This document shows positions 33,587 to 41,288 of a DNA stretch of 45,103 nt, one piece after another. Origin of the DNA: Candidatus Dietzia intestinipullorum. GTDB taxonomy: Bacteria > Actinomycetota > Actinomycetes > Mycobacteriales > Mycobacteriaceae. The notes below the pieces were generated by a model. That model saw nothing but the letters and a program-made list of their open reading frames with translations. It was not told the origin of the DNA and ran no database searches. The stretch lies in contig DWWP01000016.1 of the NCBI GenBank assembly GCA_019119635.1, positions 1 to 45,103 of the forward strand. Reading direction: 5' to 3'. The stretch's first letter is position 1, and the number at the start of each line of letters is the position of its first letter. The position numbers and the translations under genes are program-made.

Positions 33587-34999
33587 ATGGACTGCATGGA
33601 TAACGAGAACGGTCGCGGCACGGGCGATCCCCGACCCGGCGGCGAATGGGCCTCAGGTGCGGGAGCCGGACCGGGCGGCTACGGCCACCGACAGGCACCC
33701 GCCGGACAGAACCCGTACGGTGGCGGCACCGGCGGACAGAACCCGTACGAACACAGCGGATCAGGTCAACCGGGCGCGGTGCCCGGCGGCTACGGGCACG
33801 TCCAGCCCGAGTCGCGTCCCACCGGCCCGTGGCAGCCCACCACGTCGTTTCCCCCGGCAACCGGGCCCGGCCCCCAGGTCAGCGGCCCCGGTCAACCCCC
33901 GGGCCCGGTTCAGGAGCATCCGACACCGCAGAAGTCGGGTCGGGGGCTACTGGTGGCCGGGGTGATCGCGGCGATGCTGCTGTCGGGCGGACTCGGAGGC
34001 TGGGTCGGCGCGTCGGTGGCCGGCGGCAACGGCGGGACCACACTGTCCTCGCCGATCAACCAGGCGCAGCCCGAGAGCGATGCGCCCGACGGCACCGTCG
34101 AGGCCACAGCGGACAAGGTCCTTCCGAGCGTCGTGTCGATCGAGGTGCTCGCGCGCTCCGGCCAGGGTGAGGGCTCGGGGGTCATCCTCTCCGCGGACGG
34201 CCTCATCGTCACCAACAACCACGTGGTCGGGCCCGCCGCTGACGGCGGCCGCATCGAGGTGCGGTTCAACGACGGGAGCAAGTCGCCCGCAACGATCGTG
34301 GGCACCGACCCGGCCACGGATATCGCGGTGATCAGGGCGGACACGGATCGCGCGCTCACGCCGATCGCGCTCGGGTCCTCGGCGACACTCAATGAGGGGC
34401 AGTCGGTGGCGGCGGTCGGTTCTCCGCTGGGCCTGTCCGGCACCGTCACCACGGGGATCGTCTCGGCGCTCGAGCGCCCGGTCCGCGCCGGTGGCTCCCA
34501 GTCGGACCAGAGCACGGTGATCGAGGCCATCCAGACGGATGCCGCGGTCAACCCGGGCAACTCGGGCGGCGCGCTGGTCAACATGGACGGTGAGCTCGTG
34601 GGGATCAACTCCGCCATCGCCTCGGTCGGTCGGGGCGGGTCCGGCTCCATCGGGCTCGGGTTCGCGATCCCGGTGGACCAGGCGCGGCGTATCGCGGACC
34701 AGCTCATCAAGCAGGGCTTCGCCACACGTGCGGTGCTCGGCGTCTCGGTGAGCGACGCGCCGGACGGCGCTGACGGCGCGCTGGTCCGGATGACCGAGCC
34801 CGGCGGCCCGGCCGAAGAGGCGGGGATCGAGGAGGGCGCCGTGATCACCCGCGTGGACGACAGGGTGGTCGACGACAGCGACGCGGTGGTCGCGGCGATC
34901 CGGTCCAGTGCGCCGGGGGACACGGTGTCGGTGACCTATGCTGCAAGGGTCGGTGCCGAGCCGACGACAGTCGACGTGCAACTGGGAGAGGCGCGATGA
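33587..34999 (+). CDS. pepD: PepD, HtrA-type serine protease with PDZ domain
   Basis: About 470 residues. A Gly/Pro/Gln-rich cytoplasmic tail of about 115 residues with NPYGGG/NPYE repeats comes first, then a membrane anchor at about 119-142. The trypsin-like protease domain has His212 (TNNHVV), Asp245 (DPATDIAVI) and Ser326 (NPGNSGGAL). A C-terminal PDZ domain starts near 375 (RAVLGVSVSDAP). It degrades or refolds damaged envelope proteins and, in mycobacteria, feeds back on MprAB/SigE signalling. In-frame starts exist at 33533, 33587 and 33596. The last two give a hydrophilic N-terminus and lie downstream of the MprA-like element. It overlaps moaB2 by 4 bp. Confidence 0.94.
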   Translation: MDCMDNENGRGTGDPRPGGEWASGAGAGPGGYGHRQAPAGQNPYGGGTGGQNPYEHSGSGQPGAVPGGYGHVQPESRPTGPWQPTTSFPPATGPGPQVSGPGQPPGPVQEHPTPQKSGRGLLVAGVIAAMLLSGGLGGWVGASVAGGNGGTTLSSPINQAQPESDAPDGTVEATADKVLPSVVSIEVLARSGQGEGSGVILSADGLIVTNNHVVGPAADGGRIEVRFNDGSKSPATIVGTDPATDIAVIRADTDRALTPIALGSSATLNEGQSVAAVGSPLGLSGTVTTGIVSALERPVRAGGSQSDQSTVIEAIQTDAAVNPGNSGGALVNMDGELVGINSAIASVGRGGSGSIGLGFAIPVDQARRIADQLIKQGFATRAVLGVSVSDAPDGADGALVRMTEPGGPAEEAGIEEGAVITRVDDRVVDDSDAVVAAIRSSAPGDTVSVTYAARVGAEPTTVDVQLGEAR

Positions 35000-35595
35000 G
35001 CACCAGATTCGACCCGAGGACGCTGCCGGGCGGACGGCGACTGCCGACGGAGGAGGACTTCGATCCGGAGCTCGACCAGCCGACGGAGCTGGAGCAGGGC
35101 ACCCACACGGACACCCCGATCGCGGGACGCGCGATGGTGGTGGTGGTCGACGACAGAGTGAGCGGCCAGCCCGATTCGATCGGGCCGCTGGTCACCGAGC
35201 TGCTCGACGAGGAGGGCTTCCTCGTCGGTGGCGTCGTGGGCGTGCCGGCCGAGGAGACCGAGGTGCGCAAGGCACTCGAGACCGCGGTCGTCGGCGGGTT
35301 CGACTTCGTGGTGACCGTCGGCGGGACCGGCGTCGGGCCCCGGGACGTCACCCCCGAGGTCACCGAGGAGATCCTCGATCAGCGGCTCCCCGGCATCGCC
35401 GAGGCGCTCCGGTCGTCGGGTCTGACCGCCGGAGCGGTCGACGCGATCGTCTCCCGCGGCCACGTCGGCGTGTCCGGCAGCACCGTGGTGGCCAACCTCG
35501 CGCCGAGCCGCGCGGCGATCCGCGACGGCATGGCCACGCTGTGCCCGCTGGTCTCGTACGTGGTCGGGCAACTGTCGGCGATCGACGAGCTGTGA
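34996..35595 (+). CDS. moaB2: MoaB2-like molybdopterin-binding (MogA/MoaB) protein
   Basis: A 199-residue protein. An acidic N-terminal extension of about 40 residues precedes a MogA/MoaB fold: GRAMVVVVDDRVSG, the molybdopterin-binding FDFVVTVGGTGVGPRDVTPE, and AIVSRGHVGVSGSTVVANL. It would act in molybdenum cofactor adenylation, or as an orphan relative. In M. tuberculosis moaB2 also follows pepD. ATG 34996 overlaps the pepD stop (ATGA). Confidence 0.93.
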   Translation: MSTRFDPRTLPGGRRLPTEEDFDPELDQPTELEQGTHTDTPIAGRAMVVVVDDRVSGQPDSIGPLVTELLDEEGFLVGGVVGVPAEETEVRKALETAVVGGFDFVVTVGGTGVGPRDVTPEVTEEILDQRLPGIAEALRSSGLTAGAVDAIVSRGHVGVSGSTVVANLAPSRAAIRDGMATLCPLVSYVVGQLSAIDEL

Positions 35596-35747
35596 CCGAG
35601 CGCGAGCGGGCTCGCCCGGACCGGGCCCGGCTCGACGCCGTGTTCGGTGAGACCCTGCCCCGGACCACGTCCGACGAGACCCGCGATCCGGACGCCGACA
35701 TCGACGACCGGTGGTGGCAGGAGCAGCGACCGCCCCACCACGGCTGA
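35592..35747 (+). CDS. 51-residue protein of unknown function coupled to moaB2
   Basis: A short frame starting with GTG that overlaps the moaB2 stop by 4 bp (GTGA) in another reading frame and ends just before a terminator. The product is highly charged (MTERERARPDRARLDAVFGE) and ends in DRWWQEQRPPHHG. A Trp-Trp pair followed by RPPHHG is unlikely to arise by chance. I have a general impression of similar small tails in relatives. It is too short for standard gene tracks. Function unknown. Confidence 0.7.
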   Translation: MTERERARPDRARLDAVFGETLPRTTSDETRDPDADIDDRWWQEQRPPHHG

Positions 35748-35761
35748 GGGCCGCGCGGAGA

Positions 35762-35808
35762 ACACCCGGGCCCCGCATCCGATTCCGGAGGATGCGGGGC
35801 CCGGGTGT
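35762..35808. terminator. strong bidirectional terminator
   Basis: Perfect 19-bp arms: ACACCCGGGCCCCGCATCC (35762-35780) and its complement at 35790-35808, 9-nt loop. It lies between the convergent pepD/moaB2 operon and mscL. Confidence 0.85.
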
Positions 35809-35822
35809 CTGTGCGGGGCGAG

Positions 35823-36251
35823 TCAGAAGTTGCTGGACGGGCTGTTCGGGTCGGCAGGGTGCGACAGTGGGCGACCGGAGAGCAGGTCGCGGATCTCCAC
35901 CAAGAGGTCGTTGTCCGAGGCGGGGGCCTCGATGCCCTTGCGCTTGGCGGCGGCCTCCTTGAGCTTGTTCATCGGGGCGACCAGCACGAAGTAGATGATC
36001 GCGGCGATCAGCAGGAAGTTGATGATGGCGGTGATGAGCAGCCCGAAGTCCATGATGGTCTCCGGGTTGTTGTCGAGGATCTGGAAGGCGAAGCCCATCT
36101 CGTTGTTGCCGCCGAGGAGTGCGATGAGGGGGTTGATGATCGCGCTGGTGAACGCATCGACGATCGAGGCGAACGCCGAGCCGATCACGACAGCGACCGC
36201 CAGGTCGATCACGTTGCCCTGCATGATGAATTCCTTGAAACCCTTGAGCAT
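35823..36251 (-). CDS. mscL: MscL, large-conductance mechanosensitive channel
   Basis: A 142-residue channel subunit. The N-terminal amphipathic helix MLKGFKEFIMQGNVIDLAVA leads into TM1 (VVIGSAFASIVDAFT), with IINPLIALLGG after it. TM2 is LLITAIINFLLIAAIIYFVLV, followed by the cytoplasmic helix (PMNKLKEAAAKR). It forms a pentameric emergency valve against hypo-osmotic lysis. Same position as in M. tuberculosis (Rv0985c), opposite moaB2. The tail is acidic and proline/serine-rich. Confidence 0.95.
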   Translation of the reverse strand: MLKGFKEFIMQGNVIDLAVAVVIGSAFASIVDAFTSAIINPLIALLGGNNEMGFAFQILDNNPETIMDFGLLITAIINFLLIAAIIYFVLVAPMNKLKEAAAKRKGIEAPASDNDLLVEIRDLLSGRPLSHPADPNSPSSNF

Positions 36252-36346
36252 GCGTCACACCTTTCCCGATGCAATCCGTGTCTGTCACGGCTACTGCCGC
36301 GAACGGACGAACGATATCAGCAGTTCGTGACGTTGCGAGGGTGCGT

Positions 36347-36970
36347 TCACCCATGGATGAGCACCGCCAGTGGGGTGCCGGCCGCCGTCGCCGCCAGGCG
36401 TGCGGCGTCGGCCTCCGGAACCTCGACGAGCAGGGAGCGGGCACCCGACCCTCCGGACGGCACCCCGGTAACCCTTGCTGCGCGGGCGACGGGGTCGCCG
36501 GCGACAGGGGCGTCGGGGTCGGTGGGGCCGACCAGGTCCACGAGATCGCCGGGCTCGAGCAGGTCCGCGACCGCGGGATCGGCCAGCGGGACGGTGACGA
36601 CCCGCAGGTCCCCACGCGGGTCTGGGGAGCCGGCTCGGCCGGTGAGTCCGGCATCGGTGAGCAGCTCGCCGCGCCTGACGGGGCCGGTGAGCCGGGCGCC
36701 GATCGCGTCGTCGGTGCCGGTCAGCGCGCCGTCGGGCAGCAGGGTCGTGGCCACGGCGACGACGTCCAGATCGGCCTCGCCCAGCGCGTGCCCGGCGGGG
36801 AGATCGCCGGAGACGATCACCGCGTCGACCGTCGCGGCCCCCGTGGCGTCGAGTCGGCCGACGAGCGGGGCGGCCACCACCAGGGCCGCGGCCAGTGCGA
36901 TCCGAAGGCCGCGTCGGCCCCGGAGCCGCCGTGCGCGACCGCGCGTGAGTGTCGTGATGGCCCCGGTCAT
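36347..36970 (-). CDS. SAF-domain protein (CpaB/RcpC-like), membrane anchored
   Basis: A 207-residue protein with a basic N-terminus (RGRARRLRGRRG), one membrane helix at about 22-38 (LRIALAAALVVAAPLVG), and an extracytoplasmic SAF domain. The domain shows AVIVSGDLPAGHALGEADLD, a repeat-like RRGELLTDAGLTG and VPLADPAVADLLEPGDLVDL. Such proteins resemble the pilus-assembly factor CpaB/RcpC or flagellar FlgA, but no pilus genes are nearby, so the role is unknown. A very long open frame on this strand runs on to 40519; ATG 36970 with a GGGGAG-rich leader is the sensible start. mscL lies downstream and ruc upstream on the same strand. Confidence 0.8.
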   Translation of the reverse strand: MTGAITTLTRGRARRLRGRRGLRIALAAALVVAAPLVGRLDATGAATVDAVIVSGDLPAGHALGEADLDVVAVATTLLPDGALTGTDDAIGARLTGPVRRGELLTDAGLTGRAGSPDPRGDLRVVTVPLADPAVADLLEPGDLVDLVGPTDPDAPVAGDPVARAARVTGVPSGGSGARSLLVEVPEADAARLAATAAGTPLAVLIHG

Positions 36971-37115
36971 CTCCCCGTCCCCTCCCCTCCGGGCCCGTGC
37001 CGGAGCTGTCACCGGTGACGCTAGGGGCGTGGGAGGGCTGTGGGCCCGACACCCGAGCGAGACCGGGGCGTGCCTGTGGAGAGCGCCGGGGCTGTGCAGA
37101 GAGGGGCGGGGTGGG

Positions 37116-37487
37116 TTACGACGACGAGCTCGACGGGCCCGACCCCGACGGCGCCCCACTGTTCGAGCTGCCGGAACTGCTCGATCCGCCGGCGCCGGAG
37201 GAGGATCCGGAGCTGCTCGAGGAGCCGGAGCCGTTCGATGAGCTCGACGAACCCGACGACTGCGATTTCTCGGACGATCCGGACCCGTTCGAGCCGGTCG
37301 ACTCGTTCGAGGCGCGGCTGTCGGTCCGGTAGAAGCCCGATCCCTTGAAGACCACGCCCACGGTGTTGAACAGCTTTCGCAGCCCGCCACCGCATTGCGG
37401 GCAGTCGGTGAGGGAGTCCTCCTCGAAGGACTGGTGGATGTCGAACGCGACGTCGCAGTCGCGGCACCGGTACGAATAGGTGGGCAT
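37116..37487 (-). CDS. ruc: Ruc-like redox-regulated chaperone (FmdB-type zinc ribbon plus disordered Ser-rich tail)
   Basis: A 123-residue protein. Residues 1-50 form an FmdB zinc ribbon with CxxC pairs at 8/11 and 29/32 (MPTYSYRCRDCDVAF, DCPQCGGGLRKLFN). GVVFKGSGFYRTDSR is the conserved linker. The last 60 residues are almost only Ser, Gly and Asn and must be disordered. M. tuberculosis Rv0991c has the same architecture and location. It was described as Ruc, a chaperone that is activated when oxidation releases its zinc. GGAGG lies 5 nt before the ATG. The formyl-THF cyclo-ligase gene is upstream on the same strand. Confidence 0.88.
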   Translation of the reverse strand: MPTYSYRCRDCDVAFDIHQSFEEDSLTDCPQCGGGLRKLFNTVGVVFKGSGFYRTDSRASNESTGSNGSGSSEKSQSSGSSSSSNGSGSSSSSGSSSGAGGSSSSGSSNSGAPSGSGPSSSSS

Positions 37488-37524
37488 CGGGCCTCCGTGA
37501 GGAACAGCGGGAACTCTTGGCACT

Positions 37525-38109
37525 CTACTCCGAGGAGTGCCAGGTTCCGAAGTCGAGGACCTCCCCCGGGGTGACCACTCCGTGGACGGCACGGTCGTGT
37601 GGTTCGACGGGGACCCGATCGAGTACGTCCTCGGCGTCGAGGAGAGCGAGGATCCGCGCGCCGGGCCGGGCCGAGGCGAGCGTCCTGTCGTAGTAGCCGC
37701 CGCCCCGGCCGAGGCGGTTGCCCGCCCTGTCCACCGCGACGGCGGGCACCAGCACGAGGTCCGCCTCGGCGATCCGTTCCGGGCCACCGCCCTGGCGCGA
37801 GGGGGCGAGGATCCCGAACCGGCCGGGGCGAAGGTCGTCGTCGTCGACGTACTCCGCCCACCCGAGCGGTCCGGAAGGCGGCGTCACCGGCAGCAGGACC
37901 CGGGCGCCGGACGCCGCGAGTGCGGAGGGCAGGGCGCGACCGCCGGCCTCGTCGTCGTCGGGGACATAGGCACAGACCACTGTTCCCGCGGTGATGACGG
38001 TGCCGAGCGTCTCCCGGAGACGCCGGTCCAGTGACGCCCGCGTGGCAGCCGGCACCGCGGCTCTGCGCGCGCGCACGGCACGACGGATCGACGACTTTGT
38101 GTGGTCCAT
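37525..38109 (-). CDS. 5-formyltetrahydrofolate cyclo-ligase
   Basis: A 194-residue cytosolic enzyme converting 5-formyl-THF to 5,10-methenyl-THF with ATP. The N-terminal basic helix (KSSIRRAVRARRAAV) and the C-terminal ATP/folate signature DLVLVPAVAVDRAGNRLGRG then GGYYDR are diagnostic. The position opposite galU and before ruc matches M. tuberculosis Rv0992c. The ATG at 38109 lies 64 bp from the galU start on the other strand. Confidence 0.93.
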   Translation of the reverse strand: MDHTKSSIRRAVRARRAAVPAATRASLDRRLRETLGTVITAGTVVCAYVPDDDEAGGRALPSALAASGARVLLPVTPPSGPLGWAEYVDDDDLRPGRFGILAPSRQGGGPERIAEADLVLVPAVAVDRAGNRLGRGGGYYDRTLASARPGARILALLDAEDVLDRVPVEPHDRAVHGVVTPGEVLDFGTWHSSE

Positions 38110-38161
38110 CTCTCCAGTGTGCGTCAGCGCCGTGGTTCAGCGGCCGTGCAGGCCCGGAGAC

Positions 38162-38167
38162 TATGGT
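38162..38167 (+). promoter_or_regulatory. -10 box of a probable leaderless promoter for galU
   Basis: TATGGT ends 6 nt before the ATG at 38174, with no ribosome-binding site between, so transcription likely begins at the start codon. The -35 region is not obvious. Confidence 0.35.
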
Positions 38168-38173
38168 GTCGGC

Positions 38174-39070
38174 ATGACGTCCCACACGAGTGACTCGCCG
38201 TTCCGTACAGCGGTAGTGCCCGCCGCCGGACTCGGGACCCGGTTCCTGCCCGCCACCAAGACCGTGCCCAAGGAACTGCTGCCGGTGGTGGACACCCCGG
38301 GCATCGAGCTCATCGCGGAGGAGGCCACCGAGGCCGGCGCGGGCCGGCTGGCGATCATCACGTCCGAACGCAAGGTCGGCGTGATGGCGCACTTCTCCGA
38401 GGACGCCGTCCTGGAGGGGACGCTGGAGGATCGCGGCAAGGACGTGCTGCTGCACAAGGTGCAGCGGGCGCCGGGCCTCATCGAGGTGGTCGACGTGCGT
38501 CAGGAGGAGCCGCTCGGACTTGGCCACGCGGTCGCGCAGGTCGAGGACGTGCTCGGCGCCGAGGAGGAGGCCGTCGCGGTGCTGCTCCCGGACGATCTGA
38601 TCATGCCGTTCGGCATCCTGCGCCAGATGTCCGAGGTGCGGCGGGAACACGGCGGGAGCGTGCTGTGCGCCTTCGAGGTGGATCCGGATAACGTCTCGTC
38701 GTACGGCGTGTTCGAGGTGGAGGACACCTCGGATGCCACGGTCAAGCGGGTCCGCGGAATGGTCGAGAAGCCCGCCGCTGAGGACGCGCCGTCGAACCTC
38801 GCCGCGGCCGGACGCTACGTCCTCGACCGTGCCGTGTTCGACGCGCTGCGCCGCATCGAGCCGGGTGCCGGCGGCGAGTTGCAGCTCACCGATGCGATCG
38901 ACTTGTTGATCGGCGAGGGGCACCCGGTGCACGTGGTGGTCCACGAGGGCACGCGACACGACCTGGGCAATCCGGGCGGCTACATCAAGGCCTGCGTCGA
39001 CTTCGCGCTCGACAACGCAGCGTACGGGGACGACCTGCGGGGATGGCTCACCGAGCGTCTCGGATCCTGA
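38174..39070 (+). CDS. galU: UTP-glucose-1-phosphate uridylyltransferase GalU
   Basis: A 298-residue nucleotidyltransferase making UDP-glucose for cell-wall and storage glycans. The N-terminal AVVPAAGLGTRFLPATKTVP with KELLPVVDTPGIELI is the nucleotide-binding loop. PLGLGHAV and LLPDDLIM hold the metal-binding Asp pair; RVRGMVEKP and GGELQLTDAI follow. The frame is open 61 codons further upstream across the divergent gene, but ATG 38174 gives the family start. Order matches M. tuberculosis galU (Rv0993). Confidence 0.95.
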   Translation: MTSHTSDSPFRTAVVPAAGLGTRFLPATKTVPKELLPVVDTPGIELIAEEATEAGAGRLAIITSERKVGVMAHFSEDAVLEGTLEDRGKDVLLHKVQRAPGLIEVVDVRQEEPLGLGHAVAQVEDVLGAEEEAVAVLLPDDLIMPFGILRQMSEVRREHGGSVLCAFEVDPDNVSSYGVFEVEDTSDATVKRVRGMVEKPAAEDAPSNLAAAGRYVLDRAVFDALRRIEPGAGGELQLTDAIDLLIGEGHPVHVVVHEGTRHDLGNPGGYIKACVDFALDNAAYGDDLRGWLTERLGS

Positions 39071-39238
39071 GCGGCGACGTAGAACTCGGGGCCCGCCCGG
39101 CGACGCTGCGACGGCCGCCTGCCCCCGGCCGCTACCCTCTCTCCAGGGACGCGCCCGGGTGATCCGCCCGGCGCCCCGGGAATGACCCACATCGGCAGCG
39201 TCGGTGGTTGAACCAGCGGAATGGGAAGGGGGCACACG

Positions 39239-40501
39239 GTGCGCACCGTCGAGGAACAGCTCGCACTGGTGACGGCGGCCGCTGTCGCCCCGCGTCCCGT
39301 CCGCGTGGCGATCTCCGAGGCCCAGGGACTGCTGTGCGCGGAGGAGGTCGTCGCCGAGCGCCCCCTGCCGTCCTTCGACCAGGCGGCGATCGACGGCTAC
39401 GCGGTCCGCGCCGTCGACGTGAAGGTGGGCGGGACCGCTGACGACGAGGGCGGGGGACCGCGAGCGTCCGCCACCCTGCCCGTCGTCGGGCAGATCACCG
39501 CCGGTTCCCGCCAGGCCACCCGCCTCCAGCCCGGTCAGTGCGTCCGCGTGGACACCGGCGGGCCGCTGCCCACGCTGGCCGATGCCGTTCTGCCCGTGGG
39601 CTGGGCCACGGCCGAGCCGGGCCAGCGCATCAGCCCGACCCGCGAGATCAAGACCGGCGAGTACGTGCGACGGGTGGGCGACGACGTCCAGCCGGGTGAT
39701 GTGGCCGTACGCGCCGGAAGCATCATCGGTCCCGCCCAGGTAGGACTGCTCGCCTCGGTCGGGCGCTCCAAGGTGCTCGTCCACCCCAAGCCACGGATGT
39801 CGATCATCTCGGTGGGCGACGAGCTCGTCGACGTGGACGGCCGCCCCGGCACCGGCCAGGTCTACGACGTGAACTCGTATGCCCTCACCGCCGCCGGCCG
39901 CGACGCCGGGGCCGATGTCCACCGTGTGGGCATCGCGAGTACCGAACCCTCCCGGCTGCGCGAGGTGCTCGAGGGGCAGTTGGTCCGCAGTGAGCTCGTG
40001 GTGGTCTCCGGCGCCGCCGGGGGCGAGGCGACCACTCGCATCCGTCAGGTCATGGAGGAGCTCGGACAGATCGAGGTCAACCGCGTGGCCATGCATCCGG
40101 GTTCGGTCCAGGGCTTCGGGCGGCTCGGTCGCGACGAGGTGCCGACCTTCCTCCTGCCGTCTAATCCGGTGAGTGCCCTGGTCGTCTTCGAGATCATGGT
40201 CCGCCCCCTCATCCGGATCGCGTTGGGCAAGCGGCAACCCATGCGTCGCACGGTGCAGGCGCGCACGGTCGCTCCGATCTCCTCCGTCGAGGGCCGACGC
40301 GGCTACCTGCGGGGACAGCTCATGCGCGACTCTGACACGGGGGAGTACCTGGTCCGTGCTCTCGGTGGTGCCCAGGGTTCGTCCACTCATCTGCTCGCCT
40401 CTCTCGCGGAGGCCAACTGCCTCGTGTTGGTGGACCCCGACGTCGGTACCGTCAGGGCCGGCGACGAGGTCGAGGTGATGTTCCTCGCCCAGCGCGGCTG
40501 A
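39239..40501 (+). CDS. glp: gephyrin-like molybdotransferase Glp (divergent MoeA)
   Basis: A MoeA-fold protein of about 420 residues. FDQAAIDGYAVRA keeps the Asp of the N-terminal catalytic motif and ISVGDELVD the GDEL Asp (about 194). Other motifs are altered: MTGAPxP reads DTGGPLP, SGGVSxG reads SGAAGGEATTRI (about 256), and LPGNPVS reads LPSNPVS. In Corynebacterium glutamicum the MoeA-like protein Glp binds FtsZ and a membrane receptor and takes part in cell division. The neighbours here (RimJ-like gene, then a receptor-like membrane protein) fit that system. GTG 39239 follows GGAAGGGGG; it is preferred to ATG 39221. Confidence 0.88.
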   Translation: MRTVEEQLALVTAAAVAPRPVRVAISEAQGLLCAEEVVAERPLPSFDQAAIDGYAVRAVDVKVGGTADDEGGGPRASATLPVVGQITAGSRQATRLQPGQCVRVDTGGPLPTLADAVLPVGWATAEPGQRISPTREIKTGEYVRRVGDDVQPGDVAVRAGSIIGPAQVGLLASVGRSKVLVHPKPRMSIISVGDELVDVDGRPGTGQVYDVNSYALTAAGRDAGADVHRVGIASTEPSRLREVLEGQLVRSELVVVSGAAGGEATTRIRQVMEELGQIEVNRVAMHPGSVQGFGRLGRDEVPTFLLPSNPVSALVVFEIMVRPLIRIALGKRQPMRRTVQARTVAPISSVEGRRGYLRGQLMRDSDTGEYLVRALGGAQGSSTHLLASLAEANCLVLVDPDVGTVRAGDEVEVMFLAQRG

Positions 40502-40506
40502 CCGGA

Positions 40507-41166
40507 ATGTGGAGCACACTCACGGCCGGGGCTGCCGCGAGCCCCGGCTGGCCGGTACACGCAGGTCCACTGCGTGTCCGCGCTGGCGTGGTGACATTGC
40601 GTCCTGTCAGGCGCCGCGATGCTGCGACCTGGTCGGCCCTCCGGCTCACCGAACGTGACTATCTCGAGCCGTGGGAGCCGACCGTCGACGGCGAGTGGCA
40701 CCAGAACAACGCGCGCAGTGCCTGGCCGGGTATCCACACCCAGCTCCGCAGGCACGCCCGCGTGGGGAACACGGTGCCGGCGGCCATCGAGCTGGACGGG
40801 CGGTTCTGCGGGCAGCTGACCGTGGGCGGGATCGTGCGCGGCGCGCTGCACTCCGGCTGGATCGGGTATTGGGTCGGCCGCCCCTTCCTCGGTGGTGGCG
40901 TGGCCACTGCGGCTCTCGCGCTGGGGGTGGACCATGCTCTCGGTCGGTGTGCACTTCACCGGGTCGACGCGACCGTCCGGCCGGAGAATCTCGCCAGCCG
41001 TGTCGTGCTCGGCCGGTGTGGCTTCCGGGAAGAGGGGCTGCTGCATCGCTACCTCCACGTCGACGGCGCGTGGCGGGACCATCTGTTGGTCGCGCGGACT
41101 CGTGAGGAGCACGGCCGGGGAGTCGTCGCGGAGCTCGTGGCAGCCGGGTTCGCACAGCGCATCTGA
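40507..41166 (+). CDS. rimJ: RimJ/RimL-like GNAT N-acetyltransferase
   Basis: A 219-residue GNAT protein. VTLRPVRRRDAATWSALRL starts the fold, AIELDGRFCGQLTVGGI forms the central strand, and RPFLGGGVATAALALGVDHAL is the acetyl-CoA loop (motif A). RVDATVRPENLASRVVLGRC and GFREEGLLHRYLHVDG are family motifs of ribosomal-protein acetyltransferases. It starts 5 bp after glp and matches M. tuberculosis Rv0995 in order and sequence flavour. The substrate (ribosomal S5 or another protein) is not proven. Confidence 0.92.
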   Translation: MWSTLTAGAAASPGWPVHAGPLRVRAGVVTLRPVRRRDAATWSALRLTERDYLEPWEPTVDGEWHQNNARSAWPGIHTQLRRHARVGNTVPAAIELDGRFCGQLTVGGIVRGALHSGWIGYWVGRPFLGGGVATAALALGVDHALGRCALHRVDATVRPENLASRVVLGRCGFREEGLLHRYLHVDGAWRDHLLVARTREEHGRGVVAELVAAGFAQRI

Positions 41167-41288
41167 GGATGTCCTGAGCATCGTGAGCAGCGGCGCGCCG
41201 CCACTTGGCTGGCCCCCGGCGCCGCTACGGTTGGGATCTCACCGCGATGATTCCGCTGTCGTGGCAGACGCTCGAGGAGGCCTGATCG

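Noticed and set aside
36347-40519. A 1390-codon open frame on the minus strand covering galU and most of glp
   Set aside because: It is the antisense shadow of high-GC coding sequence. Only its last 207 codons (36347-36970) form a plausible protein; the rest has arginine/histidine/proline-rich nonsense composition.
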